A stretch of DNA of 64,000 nucleotides. Source: Megalonaias nervosa (lineage: Eukaryota; Mollusca; Bivalvia; Unionida; Unionidae). Location: assembly GCA_016617855.1 (NCBI GenBank), contig JAECUM010001887.1, positions 1 to 64,000 on the forward strand, in the 5' to 3' direction. The notes beneath the pieces were generated by a model, which made no database searches, had not been told where the DNA came from, and saw only the letters and a list, made by a program, of their open reading frames with translations. Within the stretch, counting starts at the first letter, position 1. Each line of letters opens with the position of its first letter. The position numbers and the translations under genes are program-made. This document shows positions 55,937 to 64,000 of this stretch, piece after piece.

Positions 55937-57148
55937 ATGGAGAAGGTGTTAGCCAGCATTTACTACGATCCATCTCATCCTGCAGGTTACGGAGGAGTTC
56001 AGAAATTGTATCGTGCTGCCAAACCTCGACTGAAAAGTGTCCTTTTACCTCAAGTGCAACGATGGTTACAAGAACAAGCCAAGAACACTTTACACAAACC
56101 CATTCGACGAAAATTTTCCAGAAGTCGCACCCGAGTGGAGGGCATCAATCATCAATGGCAAGCCGATTTAGCCGATGTCTCTAATTTGGCCACCTAAAAT
56201 CGTGGCTACAAATATTTGTTTTGTGTCATCGACGTCTTTTCCAAATTTTCCTGGGTCGTGCCATTGACTTCCAAATCGAGCAGTGAGTTAGTGCGAGCCC
56301 TAAAACTGGTATTGAAACAAAGTGGGTGTCACCCTCTTCGATGTCAACCCGACAAAGGCACCGAATTTCTGAACCAAGGTTTCCAAAAAGAATTGAGGAA
56401 ACGTGACATTCATATTTTCACCACCGAGAATCCCAAAACCAAAACCAGTATCGTGGAACGTTTTCAACGCACCTTGAAAGAACGCATGTGGAAATATTTT
56501 ACGCATCAACACACTCTCAAGTACATCGACGTCTTGCCTCACCTGGTCCAAGAGTACGACCAATCTTACCATCGGAGAATCGATCACTATAAACTGTCAC
56601 ACTGCAGACATCGTAGCGATATGACTGAAAAATGTTTAAAGCTACGTTAAAAATCTAAATCACACACACACACACACTCACACCATCGGAGCATCGGACG
56701 TGCCCCCCAAGAACTGACTTCCGACAACGAAGTGACCGTCCTCGAGCGCCTGTTTGGTACGTCCCCGACGGTGACTGTCCCCAAGAAAGGTGGAGTGTTG
56801 GCAGCAGGAGATTGGGTGCGCATTGCCAAAACCAAACGCACTTTAGACAAAGGTTACTTACCCAACTGGACCACCGAATTGTTTCGTGTCACTGAACGAG
56901 TGCGTGGCCGTCAACCTCCCGTCTATAAATTGGAAGACATGAACGGGGAAGTGTTAAAAGGAACGTTTTACTTGCCCGAGTTACAACGTGTGACCAAAAA
57001 AGAAGATAACGTGTATGAGATCGAAAGCATTCTCGATCGAAGATCTGGTAAAGTGGGAAAACGACCTGTCAAAGAAGTCAAAGTACGTTGGAAAGGATAT
57101 CCTCCCAGTTTTGACTCTTGGATCGATGCTTAGCAAATCATCGACTAT
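55937..57148 (+). pseudogene. Chromodomain-containing DDE integrase (element C), broken
   Basis: N-terminus 'MEKVLASIYYDPSHPAGYGG'; catalytic Asp in 'HQWQADLADVS', Asp in 'RCQPDKGTEF', Glu in 'SIVERFQRTLKERMWKYF'. Lesions: TAA at 56195-56197 (frame continues), frame change around 56600-56690 where a (CA)n microsatellite sits (56661-56682), and TAG at 57131. The C-terminal part 'GDWVRIAKTKRTLDKGYLPN' is an SH3-like fold, followed by a chromodomain 'VYEIESILDRRSGKV' ... 'EVKVRWKGYPPSFDSWI'. Chromodomains can steer integration to modified histones. Only remotely similar to the integrase of element A. Confidence 0.85.
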
Positions 57149-57165
57149 AAAAAGAAGTCACCATC

Positions 57166-57582
57166 ATGCCCTTCAACACAACCTCAGCTACTGCAGTGAC
57201 CACTCCTTCCCCCAGTTCTTCTCTGCAAGATCTACAAAAGCAACCCTTATGGGTGTGATGTGGAGAACGTGTGCCTAAAACGCAAATCGTCTTTTTCTGC
57301 CAAATCTTTGTGGTGTATTGTGTCATCGGTACTGCCATTGCCAATTTGAGTTTGCAACAAGTAGACAAACAATTGTGGACCATTTTACTCAGCAGTTGCA
57401 TTCGTTACCTTCTCCCCAATCCTTCCTTGAAATATTCCTCTAACGGGAAAAACAACGGGAGCCTTGCGTCCAACGTCAGTCACCCTTCCAACAGTCACAA
57501 TTCCAATCAGAACAATCCTCTTTTAGACACTCCTTTGACTTTCAGCGACCCCCGGACACTAGAACTCTGGAATTATGAATAA
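57166..57582 (+). pseudogene. Putative membrane protein (element C), one frameshift
   Basis: ATG 57166, 20 bp after a TATA box (57146). Ser/Thr-rich N-terminus ends 'QKQPLWV' at TGA 57256-57258; after a shift the protein continues 'CGERVPKTQIVFFCQIFVVY' + 'CVIGTAIANLSL' (transmembrane helix), 'LWTILLSSCIRYLLPNPSLK' (second hydrophobic stretch) and an Asn/Ser-rich tail. Two-pass membrane proteins of this kind recur in Polintons next to the penton gene. Function unknown. Confidence 0.55.
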
Positions 57583-58244
57583 CCAATTTTACTTGACGTT
57601 ACCCAGTGACAGTTCCATGGAAGTGTTTCCCAAAAATACCTTATGCTGTTACACGGCCAAATTACCTCAGGCCATCCAACTGGATCACGAAGCCCATTGG
57701 GAAGTGGCTTTAGTGTAAATGATTCATCCTTCACAAATCCTAAATATTCTTCCAAATCAAAACACTTTTTAGTTGGACGTTCATGAGGAACAAGTGCAAC
57801 AAAACTTGGATGAACGCATCACTGTAGGTGACTCTATGAAAACACAAGATTCCAAAACTAAACGGTTCACCTATCTGTTGACCATTCCTGCAGACTATTA
57901 TTTTAGCGGTTAACAGTTGTTGAACACGATTGCTACCAAATTCAATACCGTGTTTGGCAAAGCCTTGGAGAAAACCTGAAAAAGTGTCACCCTCGAGTAC
58001 TATAAAATAGCTTGTCGCCTACTGATCAAATTTTCAGAGGACAAAGTATTGGTCAATACATTTTGTCCTGAATTGTATGATATTTTGGGTGGAGATCCCA
58101 AGTTAATCAAGATTAAAAACGAAATGCCAGTCGTTAGCGGCAACTTGGATTTTGCGAAATATTTTCGATTCCCTGTAGAAATGAACCAAGGACTGAATTT
58201 GATCTTGTGTACTCCGATGTGGTGGAGTTCATCCCGTCTCCTCT
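57575..58244 (+). pseudogene. Penton/minor capsid-like protein (element C), several stops
   Basis: ATG 57575, 'FYLTLPSDSSMEVFPKNTLC', 'AKLPQAIQLDHEAHWEVALV' are the signature start of a protein encoded directly before the capsid gene in invertebrate Polintons, likely the penton. The frame then holds TAA, TAG, TAA and TGA (57716-57979) between recognisable segments ('TKRFTYLLTIPADYYFSG', 'NTFCPELYDILGG', 'FPVEMNQGLNLI'). A shift near 58208 gives 'LVYSDVVEFIPSPL', after which capsid-gene sequence follows at once, so the C-terminal part and the start of the next gene appear deleted. Confidence 0.7.
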
Positions 58245-59429
58245 TTGACGGATTCAGCTCCCATCGAGTTTGAAATCAAAGGACAGTCCGAAAATTACAT
58301 TAATCTGAATAGCAGTTACTTGTACCTGAAACTCAGTTGATTAAAACGGTCAAATCCGGGAGCAGATGCCAGACTAGCTGCCGTCAACAATCACATGCAT
58401 ACCTTGTTCAGCGAAGTGGATTTGTACTTCAATAACAAACTGGTCAGCAGTAGCATGGATCGTTACCCTTACCAAGCGTACCTGGAAAATCTCTTGACGT
58501 ACGATCAAGAGGCCAAGAATACTCATCTGGATGCTTGCGTGGTTTGGAAACCTGACACCACAGGTGAGGACAAGTTTAACGACACAGCCCTGACAGCAGA
58601 TGACGATCCTCACAATGTGGGTTTTAACGACCGTCGAAAAAAAATTCTGCAAGGTCGTAGTTTGGAACTGATGGATCGTTTTCATTTGGACATGTGGTTG
58701 CAAGACAAGCATTTGCTCAACTGAGTGGATATTCGCCTGAGACTAAATCTCAGCAGTGTCGCTTTCTATTTGATGGCTCATGCCAACGAGTACAAAACCA
58801 TCATCCAAGAAGCCGGACTTTACGTGCGCCGCGTTGAAGTGTTACCTAAAGCGGAAAACGACATCAATCACACATTGAGCAGAACGACCGCCAAGTATCC
58901 GATACGACGCGTAGAAGTGAAAACTTTCAGAATTGCTTGACTCCGATCCAAGATCAAAGATCATCTGTTCCAAGGACAGTTACCCTAACGTTTAATCGTT
59001 GGTATCGTCAGTAATGCCGCCCTCAACGGATCAAAATCCTTTCCAGTTTAAGCACTATAGAGTGTCCAAGATCAAAGTCAGTCGTGATGGCAAGACCTTG
59101 TGTACCAGACCCTTCGAACCTAACTTTACCCAGAAGAATTACTTGAGATCGTACTTGTCCCTGTATGAAGCTACCGGACAACTAGGAACCAACACCAGTC
59201 ATGGCTTTCGTACGAGGATTATGTAGGAGTTTACACTTTGTGGACCTTTGATTTCACTCCAGACCAAGGCAGCGACGAGGGACATTTCCATCCTATAAAA
59301 TCAGGGCAACTGCGTGTGGAACTGCAGTTTGCAGAAGCTCTCGCCAAGACGGTCAACGTCATCTTGTATGCCGAATCCGATAATACCACAGAAATCAAAA
59401 GTTTGAGAGAAGTCATTCTAGACTATTAG
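58245..59429 (+). pseudogene. Major capsid protein, F54H12.2-like (element C), broken
   Basis: Pieces: 'APIEFEIKGQSENYINLNSS', 'HTLFSEVDLYFNNKLVSSSM' + 'DRYPYQAYLENLLTYDQEAK', 'LMDRFHLDMWLQDKHLLN', TGA, 'VDIRLRLNLSSVAFYLMAHA', 'AKYPIRRVEVKTFRIA', TGA, 'DHLFQGQLP', TAA, 'RLIVGIVSNAALNGS', shift, 'NPFQFKHYRVSKIKVSRDGK', shift near 59205, 'YVGVYTLWTFDFTPDQGSDE', 'GQLRVELQFAEALAKTVNVI'. This is the nematode F54H12.2-like family, the double-jelly-roll capsid protein of many animal Polintons. The N-terminus is missing through a deletion shared with the upstream gene. Confidence 0.85.
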
Positions 59430-59567
59430 CAGCTATGGAAGACTCTTATCCCAGAGTCTGGAGACGAAGCAAAGAAACGGTTACTTGTCAGAGATTTTCA
59501 AACAAAAGGTCAGAATTGAATTGATGACTTATCATTACCCGTGAAAAAAAAAAACCCAACAAGAAAA
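59430..59567. other. Spacer between capsid and protease genes
   Basis: Contains a short plus-strand reading frame (ATG 59436) of about 28 codons that I do not recognise. Confidence 0.3.
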
Positions 59568-60157
59568 ATGGATACCTGGGAACTTTATTACCTTTGGAAC
59601 AACAGTTCGTATGCTACTTCTTGGAATCCTGTTGTGTGTGCTAAAGATGAACTACCTCATCGCAAACCTCAAGATCACCAAGCTTATGTCATCAACACGG
59701 ACGACAGTCATCTCCCAGGAACCCACTGGGTAGCCGTATACTTCCCTAAAGAGGATTGTATGGAGTATTTTGATTCGTATGGATTACCCCCTTTGGATGA
59801 CGACATCATCGACTTTATGAGAAGAAATGCTCAGACGACACGATTCAATAATGTGAAATTACAAGGCACAGATTCCATGGTGTGTGGACAATATTGTGTG
59901 TATTTTCTTCATCAACGCAGTCTTGGATATCCTTTAGAACATTTAGTGACTTATTTTGTCGTAACTCTTCTAGAAACGTTGAGAAAGTAGATCGATGGTT
60001 TTGTGACCGTTATGGCTACCTTTTGTCTGTAGTTAGGAAACGTATTGTACATCAATGGCCTCATGACTTCCATCAGTGGAAATCTAACATGATTTCTTTC
60101 ACAACGTTGTCAACCTTGTCAAAAAAACATTTGGTTGATGTTATTGTTAATTGTTAG
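59568..60157 (+). pseudogene. Adenain-like cysteine protease (element C), frameshift near the C-terminus
   Basis: ATG 59568. Motifs: 'FLxx'-type N-terminus 'NPVVCAKDELP', His53 in 'PGTHWVAVYF', Asp69 in 'MEYFDSYGLPP', Cys106 in 'SMVCGQYCVYFL', the triad of adenovirus-type/Ulp1-like maturation proteases. The ORF ends at 59990, but a shifted frame from ~59950 continues 'VEKVDRWFCDRYGYLLSVVR' to 60157, so the original C-terminus was probably longer. Catalytic core is intact. It would process capsid proteins. Confidence 0.82.
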
Positions 60158-60309
60158 TGGTAAGTTGTTTGTTAGATAAAAAATGTTGTGTTTTGAAAAA
60201 AAAATGTGTCTGTTGTTTAGTTTTTAAAAAAAACACTGTGAATATATGCTCTTTGACTTCTCTCTCTATCCCTCACCATGACATTAGCTATCATAGCGTT
60301 CCGACCCAA

Positions 60310-60570
60310 CAAAAATCCTGTAGGGATGTTTTCTATCGCGTCCACGTTTGAACCATATAAAGCGGGTCGGTCTCCAGTCTGGCCATCCATGGTTGACTCG
60401 TCCACCTATGAACATGCCTTCCAGACTTTTAGGTCCACGCGTTCCCTATGATAGTAATAGTGATATAGTAAGTTTTGGGGTTAGGGGATGTTTCCTTCCC
60501 GTCCGTGCTCCACGGATATAAAGCGGAGCGCTCGTCAGTCTGGCTACCAACGTTGACCAGTCAACATTGA
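60310..60570 (+). promoter_or_regulatory. Two promoter-like repeats with TATAAAGCG
   Basis: Copy 1 'ggatgttttctatcgcgtcc' ... 'ccatataaagcgggtcggtc' ... 'cagtctggc' (60325-60385); copy 2 'ggatgtttccttcccgtccg' ... 'ggatataaagcggagcgctc' ... 'cagtctggct' (60486-60545). A third, weaker copy lies at 61488-61550. Each has a TATA box and a shared downstream block. Confidence 0.6.
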
Positions 60571-60571
60571 A

Positions 60572-61064
60572 AATGAATAGCAGAATCACAAAGCTGTTGG
60601 AGCTCCAGATGCATCTGGAATATGCTAGGAGACTGCTAGACGAACTAGCCATGGAGGCTATACAGGAGGAAGCCAGAATAGAAGAGGAGGAAGAGAAGAG
60701 GAAAAAGAAGAAAGAAAAGGAAGAAAGAATTCTGCCACACCTCATACTGAGGCCTCAGTTTGAGGTCAAGCCTGAAGTCAAGCCTGAGGTGAGGACACCT
60801 CCACAGTCAGTACCAGCACGGCAAACAGTACCAGCACCAAGACCTGTGGCTCCCCAAATTGAAAACTTGAGAGAGCAACCACAACAACATCCTTGGGTCT
60901 GGCATAGAAGACAGAGGGAAGTCTTCAGAATCCCAGAAACTGAAGATTGGGGTTCTGAAGCCACTCATGAAGCATCTGCGCTCCCAATCACAAATGTGAA
61001 TTGGGCAAATGATTGGAGCAGGAAATGTGTCTGTGGTGCCCGGACTGGGAGATGCCACCATTAG
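60572..61064 (+). CDS. Hypothetical Glu/Lys-rich protein
   Basis: ATG 60572 just downstream of promoter-like copy 2. N-terminal helix 'LLELQMHLEYARRLLDELAM' continues into a run of Glu/Lys/Arg that would be a coiled coil, then a Pro/Gln-rich middle with repeats of 'VKPEV', and a C-terminal 'VNWANDWSRKCVCGARTGRC'. 164 residues. Not recognised. It could be an ORF of a repeat family, since its promoter is repeated. Confidence 0.45.
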
Positions 61065-61203
61065 CCAGGTGGAATTGGAGTTCGAAGGAAAAAACAGCCC
61101 TTCTCAGGGCTAAACAGATAGCTAGAAAAGAAACACTATTCAAGTTGCCAAATTGTGTGAATGTAGAGTAGTGTGACCATAAACACTCACTCCTTTACTG
61201 GTG

Positions 61204-61204
61204 C

Positions 61205-61250
<46 letters not shown>
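61204..61250. repeat. (GT)n microsatellite
   Basis: Uninterrupted gt repeats, directly followed by the minisatellite. Confidence 0.97.
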
Positions 61251-61251
<1 letters not shown>

Positions 61252-61435
61252 ACGCGTTCGCGTACGTTTGTGTGGATAGTAGTATATGGCGTGTTTGTGT
61301 ACGTTAGCGTACGTTTGTGTTGATAGTATATATGTTGTGTTTGTGTGCGTTCGCGTACGTTTGTATGGATAGTAAATCTAGTGTGTTTTATGTGTTCCCG
61401 TTCGTTTGTGTGAATAGTATATATGGTGTGTTTTT
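61250..61435. repeat. ~47-bp minisatellite, four copies
   Basis: Units contain 'cgttcgcgtacgtttgtgtg' + 'gatagtatatatgg'. The fourth copy is diverged. Confidence 0.85.
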
Positions 61436-61579
61436 TCTTCTCTTCCCTTCTGTGTGGACAGTATATAATAAGTGAAGTGAATGTAAGGGATGTTTTCCTT
61501 CACCTCCGTGCTTCAAGTATATAAATCATAGCAGTCGTCATTCGCGCCATCAGATTCACCTCCACAAGAAACTACCAAA
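61436..61579. other. Third promoter-like copy upstream of LINE
   Basis: 'gggatgttttccttcacctc' and 'agtatataaatcatagcagt' correspond to the two repeats at 60310-60570. It ends where LINE sequence begins. Confidence 0.5.
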
Positions 61580-61781
61580 ATAAATCAATCGCACTCAAAC
61601 AAACAAAAAACAATATCGGAAATATTGCTAGAAATACTGACAGAAATAGCTACAACTAACCAAACTGCCCCAACAGCAACTGAAAATATCATGCAACTAC
61701 TACAGCAAATAATTAATAAGTTTACAACATGGCTCATGCAGAATCAACCATATGATTCACTAAAAAACATTAACAACCACA

Positions 61782-62510
61782 ATGAGAATGAATAGTACAA
61801 CCAGAAAAGATTTGACAATTTGGCAATGGAACTGTAGGGGTCTAACTGGCAACCTCCCAGAATTAAAAATCAAAATCAATAATTCAGCCCAAAAACCTGA
61901 TATAATCTGCCTCCAGGAAACACACATTTCGGATACAATAGAAAACCAACCAAAAATCCCAGGTTATTCACCAGGCATCTTTAAAAACAGATCTAATGGG
62001 AAAAAAGGAGGAGGTTTGGCCACTTTCATCCTAGACACCATACCCTACACAGAAACAATAGCAGTTCCAAATATAATAGACTCCGGCGAAACACTAGAAA
62101 TACAAAACACCCTAGTTAATATTGGATCAACAAACATACAAATAATAAACATCTATGATCCAGGAGGCAATAACCCAGTTAGCATCAACACATACCGTAA
62201 GATCTCACAAAACCAAACAGATAACATGATAATCTGTGGGGATTTCAATGCCCACAATGAACTGTGGGGGTGGGGAATAAGATAGACAATAGAGGAAGGT
62301 TGGTAGAAGCATGGACTGCTGGAGCCAACCTTGTCATCCTCAACGATGGATCGAAAACTAGATTAGATCCCGAGGATGGCAACCTCACTGCAATAGACTT
62401 AACGATCAGCACACCCAAAATAGCCCAAATAACTAACTGGTGGGTAGACCATGAAAGCACGTTAGGAAGTGACCATTTCCCCATTATCATCTCCCTACAA
62501 TTAACAGTAC
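61782..62510 (+). pseudogene. APE-type endonuclease domain of LINE ORF2
   Basis: 'TIWQWNCRGLTGN', 'PDIICLQETHISD', 'KKGGGLATFILDTI', 'QIINIYDPGG', 'NMIICGDFNAHNELWGWG', shift near 62265, then 'IDLTISTPKIAQIT' and the catalytic 'LGSDHFPIIISL'. All expected motifs of the apurinic-type endonuclease that nicks the target are present, but split over two frames. Confidence 0.85.
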
Positions 62511-62839
62511 AACACAATAGCATTGAAATCTCGCCTAGATGGAGGTATGACAAAGCTGACTGGGATACATTTAGAAACATCCTAGCTGCAACAAATACAA
62601 ACGATTTAGAAAACATAAACGTAAACACATTAAATGATAATATTATTAAATCCATACAAGAAGCAGCACTACTTAGAATCCCAAAAACAGGTAAATCCCA
62701 AACCAAACAATCAGTGCCCTGGTCAAATAACCTATGTAAAAAAACACATAAAGCAAAAAAAAAACAAAAAAAAAAACGCGCTCAATCAATACAAAAGAAC
62801 TAGAAACTCTAGAGATTTTATACAGTATAAAGAAAGGGA
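62511..62839 (+). other. Linker region of LINE ORF2
   Basis: Lys/Gln-rich continuation between endonuclease and RT ('PWSNNLCKKTHKAKKKQKKK'), with an A-rich tract at 62750-62780 that shifts the frame. Confidence 0.6.
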
Positions 62840-64000
62840 AAAGAACTAAAACAAATAATAAAACAATCCAAAGAAGAGTCCTGGCATAAATTCTGCTCTA
62901 AACTAAACATAAAAACTAACGTTAAACAAGTCTGGGATAAAATCAAATCCATCAGGGGGAAATCAGTAAACAGAACCCCTAAAAGAATAGGTGCTAACAA
63001 CAACCAAGATAAAGCCAATATGCTAGCCAGACATTTCTCAGATCTGAGCAGTAACCGAAACTACACAAAAAAATTCCAGGAACATGGGGAAAAAGTGGAA
63101 ACCACCCACCAATACCTCTTCAAAGACTTAGGTACTAAAGAATCTAACCTAAACAGTGAGATCACCATCTACGAATGGGAAATAGCGTTAGGATCCAAAA
63201 AGAAACATCTCCCGTAAAGATCAAATTGGTTACATCATATATAAAAACCTACCAGACAACTTCACAAAAATCATTTTTAAAATTACTTAACCAAATATGG
63301 GATAGTGGGAAAATACCAGATAGCTGGAAACAGGCAATTGTAGTACCGATCCCTAAACCGGGTAAGGATCCAAGCACTATAAGCTCTTACAGACCCATCT
63401 CCCTCACCAACAACATATGTAATCTCATGAAGACTATACTAGCCAATAAATTAAAACACCACCTCGAAAATAACAATTTACTTTCGGAAAATCAGTGTGG
63501 CTTTAGAAATAAGCGATCCACCACTGATCAGCCACTGAGACTAGAAGCGGATATTAAACTGGCTTTCAACGCCAAAAGGAAGTCGGATAGAAACCTAATT
63601 TCCGTTTTCCTTGATCTAGGCATTTGACTTGTATGGACTAAAGGACTGATTGCCAAATTAAACCACTTCGGAATCACTGAACGCATTTTCAACCTGATTG
63701 CAAACGTCCTAACAGGTCGGAAAATAACAACTAAATTAGGAAATGTACTCAGCCCTACACTTTTCAATATCATGATCAACGACCTGGATAAAAACCTCAC
63801 CTCAAAAAAGGTTAAAATCTCGCAATTTGCTGACGATGGCAGTATTTGGAGATCAGGAAACCCCGCTACCAACCAAGTCATCTCAGAAATCCAGCAAAGC
63901 TTAGACAACATAGGGAGATGGGCGGATAAATGGGGTTCAAAATCTCACACGAAAAAACACTAGCAATCATATTCACCCCAAAACGCAACAACAAACTTAG
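62840..64000 (+). pseudogene. Reverse transcriptase domain of LINE ORF2 (partial)
   Basis: 'WDSGKIPDSWKQAIVVPIPK', 'PSTISSYRPISLTNNICNLM', 'SENQCGFRNKRSTTDQPLRL', 'LISVFLDLGI' then TGA 63626-63628, 'GLIAKLNHFGITERIFNLI', 'LSPTLFNIMINDLDKNLTSK', catalytic 'ISQFADDGSIWRSG' and 'IGRWADKWG'. At the palm motif the usual 'KAFDxVW' is altered and in part missing. Continues past the window end. Confidence 0.85.

Larger units (their letters stand above)
51937..60170. mobile_element. Element C: second Polinton-like lineage (GC-richer)
   Basis: All genes on the plus strand: membrane protein?, packaging ATPase, structural/basic proteins, minor capsid, coiled-coil protein, chromodomain integrase, membrane protein, penton-like protein, F54H12.2-type capsid protein, protease. 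Base composition and codon choice change at about 51.94-52.4 kb. TATA-type boxes precede several genes. I did not find its terminal repeats, and polymerase is absent, so the borders are approximate. Confidence 0.78.
61580..64000 (+). mobile_element. I/Jockey-like LINE, 5' part to within RT, continues beyond window
   Basis: Begins with what looks like the end of ORF1 ('SEILLEILTEIATTNQTAPT', ~61615), then ORF2: endonuclease 61782-62510 and reverse transcriptase 62840-64000. Several shifts and stops, so this copy is dead. Plus strand. Confidence 0.82.

Noticed and set aside
1..64000. CRISPR arrays, rRNA genes, tRNA genes, bacterial operons
   Set aside because: None seen. Direct repeats are eukaryotic satellites and microsatellites, and the only tRNA-like sequences are SINE heads.

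Overview
The window reads as nuclear DNA of an invertebrate animal, most probably a mollusc (possibly a bivalve) or another lophotrochozoan. It is AT-rich and contains a spliced host gene with long introns, a tRNA-derived SINE, several LINE families, MITE-like elements and diverged ~150-bp repeats built around phrases such as 'gaccttgacctttgacct', which I associate with mollusc genomes. The species assignment is inference.

Layout. (1) 1-7077 is the right-hand part of a Polinton/Maverick-like DNA element ('element A'). It carries an HNH endonuclease, a small zinc-finger protein, a very large B-family DNA polymerase + SF1 helicase + C-terminal HNH protein, a DDE integrase, a zinc-ribbon/phospholipase-A2-like capsid-associated protein, an A32/FtsK-type packaging ATPase, and a terminal repeat that can fold into a hairpin. 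(2) 7078-13338 is intergenic or 3'-flanking DNA with a SINE, tandem repeats and minisatellites. (3) 13339-42610, minus strand, holds one host gene that I could assemble exon by exon: a homologue of human C1orf198 (DUF4706 family), six coding exons, 387 codons, every splice site and phase consistent. Its introns carry LINEs, foldback/MITE elements and tandem repeats. (4) 42611-45500 is the 5' flank of that gene. (5) 45501-51936 is the left-hand part of a second copy of the same family as element A ('element B', matching terminal repeat in inverted orientation). It carries the virion genes: structural proteins, a double-jelly-roll major capsid protein, an adenain-like protease and a tail-fibre-like protein. 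A 1363-bp solo LTR with a perfect 5-bp target duplication is inserted in it. (6) About 51937-60170 is a third Polinton-like element ('element C') of a different, visibly GC-richer lineage: packaging ATPase, basic core proteins, minor capsid proteins, chromodomain integrase, membrane protein, penton-like protein, F54H12.2-type major capsid protein and protease. It has no polymerase in the window. (7) 60170-64000 contains three promoter-like repeats, a glutamate/lysine-rich ORF, a minisatellite and the 5' part of an I/Jockey-like LINE that runs out of the window.

How the parts relate. Elements A and B face the host gene with the same kind of end. Together they sample the replication half (A) and the virion half (B) of one Polinton-like family: protein-coding capacity for DNA synthesis, unwinding, integration, packaging, capsid assembly, capsid maturation and host attachment. 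All three elements are decayed. Element A is the least damaged: apart from one small frameshifted gene and a possible lost start, its only lesions are four in-frame TGA codons. B and C carry many stops and frameshifts. The host gene looks intact.
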